NCBI GenBank assembly: GCA_024234975.1
Contig: JACKNH010000007.1
Span: 142,965 to 206,964 of the forward strand
Reading direction: 5' to 3'
Length of the DNA stretch: 64,000 nt
DNA from: Gammaproteobacteria bacterium
GTDB lineage: Bacteria; Pseudomonadota; Gammaproteobacteria; Ga0077536
A model generated the notes under the pieces. That model was not told the origin of the DNA and did not search any database. It saw nothing but the letters and a program-made list of their open reading frames with translations. Shown in pieces: positions 44,908 through 53,243 of the stretch (position 1 is its first letter; each line of letters starts with the position of its first letter). The position numbers and the translations under genes were made by a program.

Positions 44908-45677
44908 CAAGGTTCTCCGGCCGGGGTGAACGCGGCCTCACAAATATGCAGGAAATCTTCCGCCACCAGCGACGCACCACCAATCAAGCCGCCATCCACG
45001 TCGGGCATGGCCATCAATTCGGCTGCGTTACCCGGTTTGACGCTGCCGCCGTACAACACCCGGGTCTGGCCGCCCAACAGCACGTCTCTTGCGGTAAGCC
45101 GCTGGCGAATCAGGGCATGAACCTCTTGTGCCTGTTCCGGCGTCGCGGTCTCGCCGGTGCCGATGGCCCAGACGGGCTCGTAAGCGACCACGCATCGACT
45201 CAGCGCGTCATCGCCTGCGCTGGCCAACACGGCATCCAGCTGCGCCAGTACCACGGCCTCGGTCTGACCGGCGCGGCGCTGCTCAATGGTTTCGCCGACA
45301 CACAGTATCGGCACCAGGCCGGCGTTGCTTGCCGCCAGAAACTTGCTTGCAACCCGTTGATCTGATTCGCCAAAAATGTGTCTACGCTCGGAATGGCCAA
45401 GGATGACGAAATGGCACCCGCACTCGGCCAGCATGGCGCCCGATACCTCACCGGTATAGGCGCCGGAGGCATATTCCGACATGTCCTGCGCGCCAAGAAG
45501 GACTGGCGTGCCTTTGACGAGTTCTCCCACCAATGGCAACAGCACGAACGGTGGGCACAGCCCAACCTCCACGCCCGGCAAATCGGCCACCCCGGCGCAG
45601 ACGGCACCCGCGAGGGAGCGCGCCGAACCCAGCGAGCCGTTCATTTTCCAGTTACCAACTACCAGAGGTCTGCGCAC
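44907..45677 (-). CDS. tpiA: Triosephosphate isomerase
   Basis: A 256-residue glycolytic TIM-barrel enzyme. Catalytic elements are GNWKMNGS (Lys), LGHSERR (His) and the loop YEPVWAIGTGETATPEQAQ (Glu, with the flexible lid). GTG 45677 gives the usual N-terminus RRPLVVGNWKMN; a TTG nine bases upstream is also possible. Coupled to secG by a one-base overlap. Confidence 0.97.
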   Translation of the reverse strand: MRRPLVVGNWKMNGSLGSARSLAGAVCAGVADLPGVEVGLCPPFVLLPLVGELVKGTPVLLGAQDMSEYASGAYTGEVSGAMLAECGCHFVILGHSERRHIFGESDQRVASKFLAASNAGLVPILCVGETIEQRRAGQTEAVVLAQLDAVLASAGDDALSRCVVAYEPVWAIGTGETATPEQAQEVHALIRQRLTARDVLLGGQTRVLYGGSVKPGNAAELMAMPDVDGGLIGGASLVAEDFLHICEAAFTPAGEP

Positions 45678-45777
45678 AGGAATCAAGGCCTTGAAAAGGC
45701 GCGAAGCTTAACGAGGCATCCACGCAAAATCAATGATTTTCGGCCCTCCGGCATGGGTAGCCGCGACCGTTGACGCA

Positions 45778-46680
45778 TCAACGTGGTTTGCGTCTCGCGG
45801 GCGTTCTGGCAGCCGGTACGCGCCGTTTTAGCGGACGTCGGGGCCGTTCTGCCGCAGGCTTTTCCTTCGTCTGCTCGAGACCCGCGAGCCGGTACAGTTC
45901 TGCGACCTCGTGGGGACCCAATTCCCACCACCGTCCGGCGGGCTTGTCGCGCGGCAGTAGCACGTTGCCGTAACGGACACGGATCAGCCGGCTCACGGTA
46001 AGGCCCACGGCTTCCCACAGGCGCCGCACCTCGCGTTGCCGCCCTTCGCATAGCACAACGTGGTACCACTGATTGATGCCGGTACCACCAACGTGGACGA
46101 CCTGGTTGAATCTGGCCTCGCCATCTTCCAATGTCACTCCGGTGGTAAGCGCCTTGAGCTGGTCCAGACTGGCCTGGCCGAGAACCCGCACCGCATACTC
46201 TCGCTCGACCTGATGGGACGGATGCATCAAGGCATCGGCCAGGCGACCATCGGTGGTCAGCAGCAGCAGGCCACTGGTATTGATGTCCAACCTGCCGACA
46301 CTCACCCAACGCGCCTGGTCCCGCTGCGGCAGGGACTGGTAAATCGTCGGGCGTCCCTCCGGATCCTTGCGGGTACAGATTTCACCCACCGGCTTGTGAT
46401 AGCCAATGGTCGTCTGACGGGTCGGAAACAAACGGCTGGCGACAACCGGCTTGCCGTCCACCGTCACCTTGTCTTTCGAGGTGACACGCTGGCCAAGTTC
46501 GGCGGGTTTGCCGTTGACGATGACGCGGCCGGCGCTGATCCAGGTTTCGACTTCGCGCCGGGAGCCGAGACCCGCCCGGCTCAAGGCCTTTTGCAGACGC
46601 TCACCAACGGCATCGCTGGTCGCGCCGGACTTCTGCCTTCCGGGCACGTCAGCCGGCCGCGGCGATGTCCCGGGAATCAT
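45778..46680 (-). CDS. rluB: 23S rRNA pseudouridine synthase RluB
   Basis: A 300-residue RsuA-family enzyme that isomerises U2605 of 23S rRNA. The N-terminal S4 domain reads RLQKALSRAGLGSRREVETW; the catalytic motif is VGRLDINTSGLLLLTTDG with the nucleophilic Asp; VCEGRQREVRRLWEAVG is typical of RluB. A basic C-terminal tail (RPRRPLKRRVPAARTPARRK) may bind RNA. Its start overlaps scpB by 32 bases. Confidence 0.93.
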   Translation of the reverse strand: MIPGTSPRPADVPGRQKSGATSDAVGERLQKALSRAGLGSRREVETWISAGRVIVNGKPAELGQRVTSKDKVTVDGKPVVASRLFPTRQTTIGYHKPVGEICTRKDPEGRPTIYQSLPQRDQARWVSVGRLDINTSGLLLLTTDGRLADALMHPSHQVEREYAVRVLGQASLDQLKALTTGVTLEDGEARFNQVVHVGGTGINQWYHVVLCEGRQREVRRLWEAVGLTVSRLIRVRYGNVLLPRDKPAGRWWELGPHEVAELYRLAGLEQTKEKPAAERPRRPLKRRVPAARTPARRKPR

Positions 46681-47473
46681 CCGGGTCTTCGTCGTCCTGG
46701 TCGTCGTCCTGGTCGTCGTCCTGGTCGTCGTCCTGGTCGTCGTCGTGCTCGGACGAGTCAGAAATTTCCGGCTCGGTTACGGCAGCGGACTCATCGGAGT
46801 TGTATTCCTCAGCATCTTCGGTCCGGCCTGCCTCGGCCTCATTGTCAAGGTCGGCCCCGATGTCGCCGTCGGCGCCAGCCGGCGATTGCGCCTGGTCCAG
46901 CACGTCAACGGGCTGCTCGGCGAAAAGATCGGCGTTCAGGCTGTCGAAGTCACGCAAATCCGCGAGATCAGGCAGTTCGGCCAGGCTGCGCAGGTTGAAG
47001 TAGTTCAGAAATTCACGGGTGGTGGCATATACCGCCGGTCGGCCCGGAATATCGCGGTGGCCGGCCACCCTCACCCACTCGCGCTCGGTCAACGTGCGGA
47101 TGATATTGGTGCTCACCGCGACGCCGCGGATCGATTCGATCTCGGCACGGGTGATGGGCTGACGATACGCGATGACGGCCAGCGTCTCCAGCAATGCGCG
47201 GGAATAGCGCGGTGCGCGTTTCTCGAACATGCGGTTGATGGTCGGCGCGACATCGGCACGGGCCTGGAAGCGATATCCGCTGGCCACTTCCTTGAGTTCG
47301 ATCGGACGTTCGGCATATTCGTCAGCGATCTCCTTCACCATCTCGATGATGTCGGTTCGGGTCGGCGCCTCGGGCTCGTCCTGCCACAGTCCGACCAGTT
47401 GATCCGCATCCAGCGGCTCTTCGGCCACCATGATCGCGGCTTCGCAAATCCGCTTAATCTGCTGCTTGTCCAT
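46649..47473 (-). CDS. scpB: Segregation and condensation protein B
   Basis: A 274-residue winged-helix partner of ScpA in the SMC-ScpAB condensin-like complex. The family core (1-185) has ICEAAIMVAEEPLDADQLV, RYSRALLETLAVIAYRQPIT and RAEIESIRGVAVSTNIIRTL. An Asp/Glu-rich C-terminal extension of about 80 residues ends in tandem DDQD units encoded by 12-base DNA repeats. The start is 20 bases inside scpA; an ATG at 47482 is also possible. Confidence 0.93.
   Translation of the reverse strand: MDKQQIKRICEAAIMVAEEPLDADQLVGLWQDEPEAPTRTDIIEMVKEIADEYAERPIELKEVASGYRFQARADVAPTINRMFEKRAPRYSRALLETLAVIAYRQPITRAEIESIRGVAVSTNIIRTLTEREWVRVAGHRDIPGRPAVYATTREFLNYFNLRSLAELPDLADLRDFDSLNADLFAEQPVDVLDQAQSPAGADGDIGADLDNEAEAGRTEDAEEYNSDESAAVTEPEISDSSEHDDDQDDDQDDDQDDDQDDEDPDDSRDIAAAG
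46690..46737. repeat. 12-bp tandem repeat, 4 units, in the scpB 3' end
   Basis: Four identical copies of CGTCGTCCTGGT (plus strand), encoding Asp/Gln repeats near the ScpB C-terminus. A change in copy number would keep the reading frame and only alter the length of the acidic tail. Confidence 0.9.
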
Positions 47474-48320
47474 CGGCTTCATTTTCCGTAGTGCTTGTAC
47501 CTTCGCCGGACCGGGCAGTGCTGCCCACCGCGCGAACATAAATCGGGCCGCGGGGCTCGTTCTGCACGAGTTCCAGCAGGCTCTCCTTCATCAATTCCAA
47601 TACCGCGATCAGCGTGACCACCACCCCTGAACGCCCTTCCGTGACCGTGAACAAAGCGACGAACGGCACGAATTCACCTTGCGCGATGTCCAGCACACGA
47701 GACATGCGTTCGCGGACCGACAGCGGTTCGCGCTCTATATGATGATCGGCGAACATCTGCGCCCGGTGCAGGACTTCGGCGAACACCCGCAGCAGTTCAT
47801 CCATCGAGACATCCGGCGGCCGCTGGCCGATGACCTTATGCGGAAACTCGACGATCACCGGGTGCACGTCGCGCTCGACGCGCGGCAGCGTATCGATATC
47901 CTCAGCCGCCTTCTTGTAACGCTCGTATTCCTGCAAGCGCCGCACGAGTTCAGCCCGCGGATCGTCCTCTTCCTCTTCGGAAACCGGCCGCGGCAACAGC
48001 ATGCGCGATTTGATTTCGGCCAGCATCGCGGCCATCACCAGGTATTCCGCGGCAAGCTCGATCTGCAACACCTGCATCATCTCGATATACGACATGTATT
48101 GCTCGGTCACCCGCGAGATCGGGATATCAAGGACATCGAGATTCTGCCGTTTGATCAGGTACAGCAGCAGGTCCAGCGGGCCCTCGAACGCCTCCAGGAA
48201 CACCTCGAGTGCGTCCGGTGGAATGTAGAGATCCTTAGGCGGGGTCAATACCGGCGTGCCCTGCACAATGGCAAACGGCATTTCCGTCTGGGCCGGCTGC
48301 TGGTTGTCTGTCATTTCCAT
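47454..48320 (-). CDS. scpA: Segregation and condensation protein A
   Basis: A 288-residue kleisin that bridges SMC heads. The N-terminal block LEVFLEAFEGPLDLLLYLIK is diagnostic, followed by LDVLDIPISRVTEQYMSYIE and LVMAAMLAEIKSRMLLPRP; the C-terminal winged helix contains RSGVVVTLIAVLELMKE. The first 15 residues are variable; other starts at 48323 (GTG) and 48314 (ATG) are possible. Pairs with scpB, which overlaps its 3' end. Separated from trpS by 156 bases with no clear gene. Confidence 0.95.
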   Translation of the reverse strand: MEMTDNQQPAQTEMPFAIVQGTPVLTPPKDLYIPPDALEVFLEAFEGPLDLLLYLIKRQNLDVLDIPISRVTEQYMSYIEMMQVLQIELAAEYLVMAAMLAEIKSRMLLPRPVSEEEEDDPRAELVRRLQEYERYKKAAEDIDTLPRVERDVHPVIVEFPHKVIGQRPPDVSMDELLRVFAEVLHRAQMFADHHIEREPLSVRERMSRVLDIAQGEFVPFVALFTVTEGRSGVVVTLIAVLELMKESLLELVQNEPRGPIYVRAVGSTARSGEGTSTTENEADGQAAD

Positions 48321-48476
48321 CACGCTACTGCATTACCCCGAAATCACTGGAAAATTCGCCGCCGACGGGCGGCCGCCCCTGGCTGCTGCCCGTGCATCAA
48401 TCTGTGTCGTTCGATCTATGACCGGAAGTTTACCCTGCGACAAGCGCCAGGCGGCGCACTATCAGCCAGGCGGGCC

Positions 48477-49688
48477 TCAGCGGTGACGTAGCCCCATCAC
48501 TTCGCGCACCTCATCCAGAGTCTCGCGTGCGATGCCACGCGCCATCTCGCAGCCGTCGTCAATGATACCGCGAACGGTTTCCGGATCGTTCAGAAATTCC
48601 TGGGCACGCTCTCTGATGGGAGCTTGTTCCTTGAGCACAGCGTCAATGACCGGCTGCTTGCATTCCAGACAGCCGATACCGGCATTGCGGCAGCCCTCCT
48701 GGACCCATGATTGCACATCCTGATCGGAATAAACCCGGTGAAATTTCCATACCGGGCACTTGTTCGGATCGCCGGGATCATTGCGGCGGACGCGCGCCGG
48801 GTCGGTCGGCATCGTCCTCAGCTTCTGGGTCACCGATTCAGGCGACTCGCGCAGGCTGATGACATTGTCATAGGACTTGGACATTTTTTCGCCATCCAGG
48901 CCTGGCATCTTGGATTCGGGCGTCAATAGTGCCTGCGGCTCAGGGAGAATGACCTTGCCGCCGCCTTCCAGGTAGCCGAGCAATCGCTCGCGGTCACCCA
49001 GCGAGAGGTTCTGCATGCCTTCCAGGAACGCCCGCCCCTTCTGCAGCGCATCCGGTTCACCGGTTTCCTGGTAGGTCTTGCGTAAATCGAAATACAGCTT
49101 GGCGTTCTTCTTCCCCATCTTGCGGGCTGCGGCCTCGGCCTTTTCCTCGAAGCCGGTTTCGCGTCCGTAAATGTAATTGAAACGCCGGGCAACTTCGCGC
49201 GCGAGTTCGATGTGCGCGACCTGGTCTTCACCCACCGGCACGTTGCCGGCGCGGTAGATAAGAATATCCGCCGCCTGCAACAGCGGATAACCGAGGAAGC
49301 CGTAGGTCGAGAGATCCTTTTCCTTCAGCTTGTCCTGCTGATCCTTGTAAGTAGGCACGCGTTCCAACCAGCTGATCGGCGTGAGCATCGACAGCAGCAG
49401 GTGCAGTTCGGCGTGCTCGGGCACACGCGACTGGACAAAAATGGTGGCTTCACCCGGATTGACGCCGGCCGCCAGCCAGTCAACGACAATATCCATGGCC
49501 GACTGCGAAATGATGCCCGGATCCTCATAATGGGTCGTCAACGCGTGCCAATCGGCGACGAAGAAGAAACATTCGAATTCGTGTTGCAGGTTGATCCAGT
49601 TCTTCAACACCCCGTGCAGGTGGCCCAGATGGAGCTGGCCGGTGGGGCGCATGCCCGATAGAACGCGTTTTTCGCCGATAAAACTCAT
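48477..49688 (-). CDS. trpS: Tryptophan--tRNA ligase
   Basis: A 403-residue class I synthetase. The HIGH motif is PTGQLHLGHLHG (16-27) and the KMSKS motif GEKMSKSYDN is near residue 270. It is about 70 residues longer than E. coli TrpS because of an internal insertion (around 180-260) and C-terminal segment, a form seen in many Proteobacteria. A cysteine-containing segment (CRNAGIGCLECKQPV) is reminiscent of the metal-site region of some TrpRS forms. Located 3 bases after the M50 protease gene. Confidence 0.96.
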   Translation of the reverse strand: MSFIGEKRVLSGMRPTGQLHLGHLHGVLKNWINLQHEFECFFFVADWHALTTHYEDPGIISQSAMDIVVDWLAAGVNPGEATIFVQSRVPEHAELHLLLSMLTPISWLERVPTYKDQQDKLKEKDLSTYGFLGYPLLQAADILIYRAGNVPVGEDQVAHIELAREVARRFNYIYGRETGFEEKAEAAARKMGKKNAKLYFDLRKTYQETGEPDALQKGRAFLEGMQNLSLGDRERLLGYLEGGGKVILPEPQALLTPESKMPGLDGEKMSKSYDNVISLRESPESVTQKLRTMPTDPARVRRNDPGDPNKCPVWKFHRVYSDQDVQSWVQEGCRNAGIGCLECKQPVIDAVLKEQAPIRERAQEFLNDPETVRGIIDDGCEMARGIARETLDEVREVMGLRHR

Positions 49689-49691
49689 TAA

Positions 49692-50330
49692 TCAATTTCC
49701 GAAGGCTAGACGGGCGACGAAGTCGAGAACGGCTTCGATGGGTGGGGTTATCAACGTACCCAACACGCCGGTTACCAGGAGCACGGCAACAACGATGAGG
49801 CCGACTCGCTCCAGCTTGACGTACCAGACCGCCAGCCGGCGCGGCAACAACACCGCGACGACGCGGCTGCCGTCCAGGGGTGGAACCGGAAACAGGTTGA
49901 GCACCATCAGCACAGTGTTGGCAATTATTCCAGCCTCTGCGACATCAAGCAAAAACCGCCGTGACGCGCCACTGAGTTGGTCGGTCAGGGCGAGTACGAG
50001 CCCCCAGCCGATAAGCATCAGCAGATTGGCCGCCGGCCCGGCCAGCGCCACCAGTGCAATATCCCGACGCGGCGAGCGCAGGCGGCGGAAATCGACAGGT
50101 ACCGGCTTGGCCCAGCCAAACAGCGGGCCACCGGCCAGATGCATGATGACCGGCACCACTACAGTGCCTATCGGATCGACATGTTTCAGCGGGTTGAGGG
50201 TCAACCGGCCCTGGCTCGCTGCCGTGTCATCCCCTAACCGGCTGGCGACCCAGCCGTGGGCGACTTCGTGCACGGTGATGGCGAAAATGACCGGCACGGC
50301 GATAGCAAGAATATCGAGAATTCTATCCAC
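49692..50330 (-). CDS. Site-2 protease family (M50) membrane metalloprotease
   Basis: A 212-residue polytopic membrane protein with zinc motif HEVAHG (about residues 21-26) and the second motif NLFPVPPLDGSR with the metal-binding Asp. This is the compact group III S2P type without PDZ or CBS domains, distinct from RseP; substrates are unknown. GTG start at 50330. Conserved neighbour of trpS and the YciO gene in Gammaproteobacteria. Confidence 0.92.
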   Translation of the reverse strand: MDRILDILAIAVPVIFAITVHEVAHGWVASRLGDDTAASQGRLTLNPLKHVDPIGTVVVPVIMHLAGGPLFGWAKPVPVDFRRLRSPRRDIALVALAGPAANLLMLIGWGLVLALTDQLSGASRRFLLDVAEAGIIANTVLMVLNLFPVPPLDGSRVVAVLLPRRLAVWYVKLERVGLIVVAVLLVTGVLGTLITPPIEAVLDFVARLAFGN

Positions 50331-50336
50331 GGTGGA

Positions 50337-50966
50337 TCAACCCGCGATCCAGTCGGACAGCGGACCTTTGCCCAGGCGGACGACCTCCGGATCGGTACCG
50401 GAAAGATCAACCACTGTGGTCGGCTCGATCCCGCAGGATCCGCTGTCAATAATGAGGTCCAACCCGTGGCGCAGATCGCGTTCGAGCGCCTCGGCATCGC
50501 CCAATGCTTCGCTGCGGCCCGGCAACATCGCAGTCAGACTCATCAGCGGCTCGCCCAATTCAGCCAGCAACGCCTGCGTCACCGGGTGGTCGGGGATGCG
50601 CAGGCCGACGATCTTGCGCTTGGGATTCTGCAACCGTCGCGGCACCTCGCGGGTGGCCTTGAGCAGGAACGTATACGGGCCCGGCGTCAATGCCTTGATC
50701 ATGCGGTAGGCACTGTTTTCCACCTTGGCGTAGATACCCAGTTCAGATAGGTCACGACAAACCAGGGTGAAGTGGTGCCGTTCGTCCAGCTGGCGGATCG
50801 CCCGGATGCGATCCTGCGCGGCCTTGTCGCCAACCAGGCACCCGAAGGCGTAGCTGGAATCCGTCGGGTAAGCGATGACTGCACCTTCGTGCAGAAACGA
50901 TGCGGCGCGCCGGATCAACCTGGGCTGCGGATGCGTAGGATGGATTTGCAGGATTTCGGCCGTCAT
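50337..50966 (-). CDS. YciO/TsaC family (Sua5-YrdC domain) protein
   Basis: A 209-residue YrdC-fold protein; the family makes threonylcarbamoyl-AMP for tRNA t6A or, for YciO, has a less certain role. The nucleotide-binding core includes GAVIAYPTDSSYAFGC, FTLVCRDLSEL, TPGPYTFLLKAT and GLRIPDHPVTQALL. Genomic position before scpAB/trpS and the extended central region favour the YciO branch over true TsaC. About 280 bases upstream (50967-51249) hold no gene that I can support. Confidence 0.88.
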   Translation of the reverse strand: MTAEILQIHPTHPQPRLIRRAASFLHEGAVIAYPTDSSYAFGCLVGDKAAQDRIRAIRQLDERHHFTLVCRDLSELGIYAKVENSAYRMIKALTPGPYTFLLKATREVPRRLQNPKRKIVGLRIPDHPVTQALLAELGEPLMSLTAMLPGRSEALGDAEALERDLRHGLDLIIDSGSCGIEPTTVVDLSGTDPEVVRLGKGPLSDWIAG

Positions 50967-51249
50967 CGGCGGGTGTCTGGGTTGAGGCTGCGTGGTCGCT
51001 GTTGCGGCGGGCGTCGACCCGGCGCGACCTGCTCCCGCAGTCCACTTTGGACCGGAGGGCGGTGTCGGCCAGAGCCGGGATGCTGCGCGGTTGTACTACG
51101 CGATTCCTCCAGTAGAAATGGTCGCGCCGCTACCCGCATACCGTGACAATGGTGCGGAAGGGCAAAATCCTCTGACCCGAAAAAGCCAGCTGCGACCTTT
51201 TACGACGTCGATGGGCTAGAATTATGCGTCATTTGCTATCGCCTTGCCC

Positions 51250-51825
51250 ATGAAATTCTTATTCGATCTCTTTCCAGTCATCGCCTTCTTCATAGCATTC
51301 AAGCTGCCCGAAGACTCGCATACCGGCATGATGTACGGCACCGCCGCCGCGATGGCCGGTTCGGCCGCGCAGATCATTTATCTGAAACTACGCGGCAGAA
51401 AAATCGAAAAGATGTATTGGATCACGCTCGTGTTGATCGTCGGTCTGGGCAGCCTGACGCTGCTGCTGCAGAACGAAGTCTTTTTCAAATGGAAACCTAC
51501 GGCGGTGAATTGGGCATTTGCGCTGGCGTTCTACGGCAGCGCCCGGTTTACAAAAAAGAGTCTGCTGCAGCGGATGATGGATGAATCCATCGATTTGCCG
51601 GCGGCGATCTGGCATCGGCTGAACATTGCCTGGGTGCTGTTCTTTGTGTTCAGCGGCGCGGCAAACCTGTTCGTCCTGTACAACTTTTCAACCGATACCT
51701 GGGCCGACTTCAAAGTGTTCGGCATGATTGGACTTACCATCGTGTTCGCCATTGCCCAGGGTTTCTATCTGGCCCGGCACATACAGGAACCGGAAGCTGC
51801 CCAGACTGACGAAGAGGCTCCCTGA
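51250..51825 (+). CDS. yciB: Inner membrane septation protein YciB
   Basis: A 191-residue membrane protein with about five helices, of the septation-protein-A family. The start MKFLFDLFPVIAFFIAFKL and later NWAFALAFYGSARFTKKSLL and RLNIAWVLFFVFSGAANLF are characteristic. It helps maintain the cell envelope during division in enterics (family knowledge). ATG 51250 chosen over a TTG six bases upstream. Its stop overlaps the yciI start (TGATG). Confidence 0.93.
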   Translation: MKFLFDLFPVIAFFIAFKLPEDSHTGMMYGTAAAMAGSAAQIIYLKLRGRKIEKMYWITLVLIVGLGSLTLLLQNEVFFKWKPTAVNWAFALAFYGSARFTKKSLLQRMMDESIDLPAAIWHRLNIAWVLFFVFSGAANLFVLYNFSTDTWADFKVFGMIGLTIVFAIAQGFYLARHIQEPEAAQTDEEAP

Positions 51826-52124
51826 TGCTCTATATGATCGTGGCTGTTGACGCCCCAGGCTCATTGTCCCAGCGGTTGGCACTGCGCGGCGAACACCGTT
51901 CCCGCCTGCAAAGGCTGATAGAAGAAGGTCGGCTGGTGCTGGCCGGCCCCAACCCCGCGGTTGACGCCATCGACCCGGGCGAAGCCGGTTTCACCGGCTC
52001 CATGATCGTGGCCGAATTCAACTCGCTGGCGGACGCAAAGGCGTGGGCCGATGCTGATCCTTATGCAACCAACGGCGTCTACCAGTCGGTAACCGTGAAG
52101 CCGTTTGTTCGCGTCCTGCCGTGA
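51825..52124 (+). CDS. yciI: YciI family protein
   Basis: A 99-residue small protein of the YCII fold (dimeric alpha-beta barrel). The pattern is RLALRGEHRSRLQRLIEEGRL, then LVLAGPNP, GSMIVAEFNSLADAKAWADADPYATNGVY with the conserved His and Asp of the putative active site. Biochemical role is unsettled. Overlaps yciB by one base and bolA by 4 bases. Confidence 0.92.
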   Translation: MLYMIVAVDAPGSLSQRLALRGEHRSRLQRLIEEGRLVLAGPNPAVDAIDPGEAGFTGSMIVAEFNSLADAKAWADADPYATNGVYQSVTVKPFVRVLP

Positions 52125-52429
52125 CGGCACAGCAAGACCCTGAGCCGATGAACATGGATCGCGAATCCAGGATTCACGGCGCGCTGACCAGCGCACTGGC
52201 GCCCGTGTCACTTGAAATCATCGATGACAGCCACCTGCATGCCGGACATGCCGGCGCGCGGGATGGCCGTGGTCATTTCCGCGTGCGCATCGTCGCGGCC
52301 TGTTTCGCCGGACGCAGCCGGGTTGCGCGCCATCAGCAGGTATATGCCGCAATGGGCGATTTGCTGAAAACGGACGTGCATGCCCTGGGCATCGAAGCGC
52401 TAACTCCCGACGAAGCCGATGGCGCGTAG
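52121..52429 (+). CDS. bolA: BolA family protein
   Basis: A 102-residue BolA-fold protein; BolA works with monothiol glutaredoxins in iron-sulfur handling and also influences morphology. The core is LEIIDDSHLHAGHAGARDGR, GHFRVRIVAACFAGRSRVAR and HQQVYAAMGDLL, including the conserved His that ligates the shared cluster. GTG 52121 overlaps the yciI stop; an ATG at 52148 would trim nine residues. Overlaps the methyltransferase gene by 11 bases. Confidence 0.92.
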   Translation: MTAQQDPEPMNMDRESRIHGALTSALAPVSLEIIDDSHLHAGHAGARDGRGHFRVRIVAACFAGRSRVARHQQVYAAMGDLLKTDVHALGIEALTPDEADGA

Positions 52430-53243
52430 CGCTGCCAAAACCAGACCGGCCTTTCGCGACAGTTGGCGCTCTGCCGACGGTCAGTCCGTGCTTTATCAAG
52501 GTGACCGGTTGGCGGTGATGGCCACACTACCCGACGCCAGCTTCGACTGCATCTGGACTGATCCTCCCTATCTGCTATCAAACGGCGGCACAACGTGCGT
52601 CGCAGGCAAGCGAAAAAGTGTTCACAAAGGTGACTGGGATCGCAGCGGCGGCATCGAAATCGACCATGCGTTCAATCGTGAATGGCTTGCCGAATGCAAA
52701 CGGTTGCTGAAACCAGCAGGTACGATCTGGGTCAGTGGCACCCACCATGTATACCTCAGCGTGGGCATGGCCATGATGGAACTCGGGTTTCGCATTTTGA
52801 ATGACATCGTATGGGAAAAGCCGAACCCGCCGCCCAACCTGGGCTGCCGCTGCTTCACGCACGCGACCGAACTGCTGCTATGGGCCAGCAAGTCCGGGCG
52901 CGGCAGCGCACACAGGTACGTTTTCAACTACGACGACATGAAAGCGGATAACGACGGCCGGCAGATGAAAAACGTCTGGCGGATGCCGGCCCCGGGCCGC
53001 GCCGAGAAGAGCCTTGGTCGTCATCCTACCCAGAAACCACTGGACCTCGTCAGACGCTGTATTCGCGCGAGCACGCTGCCTGGTGCTTCGGTGTTCGATC
53101 CGTTTGCGGGTTCTGCAACCACCGGGGTCGCCTGCCTGCAGATCGGGCGCAGTTTCACCGGGTGCGAGATTGATCCAGGCTACGCCAGGCTTGGCGTGAA
53201 ACGACTGACAGAGGCCGAAACGGCTGCCACGGAATCCACATGA
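52419..53243 (+). CDS. Orphan DNA methyltransferase, beta class (N6-adenine or N4-cytosine)
   Basis: A 274-residue amino-methyltransferase. Motif IV is TDPPY (47-51); the S-adenosylmethionine motif FDPFAGSATTG (226-236) and GCEID (248-252) come after it, i.e. the beta-class order IV...X-I, as in HinfI- or YhdJ-type enzymes. HPTQKP (202-207) precedes motif I. The segment between (about 60-190) should hold target recognition; the site cannot be read from sequence. No restriction endonuclease gene is adjacent. It overlaps bolA by 11 bases and dapE by 4, so it belongs to a housekeeping operon, suggesting a regulatory or solitary methylase. Confidence 0.92.
   Translation: MARSAAKTRPAFRDSWRSADGQSVLYQGDRLAVMATLPDASFDCIWTDPPYLLSNGGTTCVAGKRKSVHKGDWDRSGGIEIDHAFNREWLAECKRLLKPAGTIWVSGTHHVYLSVGMAMMELGFRILNDIVWEKPNPPPNLGCRCFTHATELLLWASKSGRGSAHRYVFNYDDMKADNDGRQMKNVWRMPAPGRAEKSLGRHPTQKPLDLVRRCIRASTLPGASVFDPFAGSATTGVACLQIGRSFTGCEIDPGYARLGVKRLTEAETAATEST

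Noticed and set aside
50992..51219. 75-codon plus-strand frame between the YciO-family gene and yciB
   Set aside because: No ribosome binding site or recognisable sequence; the opposite strand was checked for a PHP-domain (TrpH) remnant, often found here, and none is visible.
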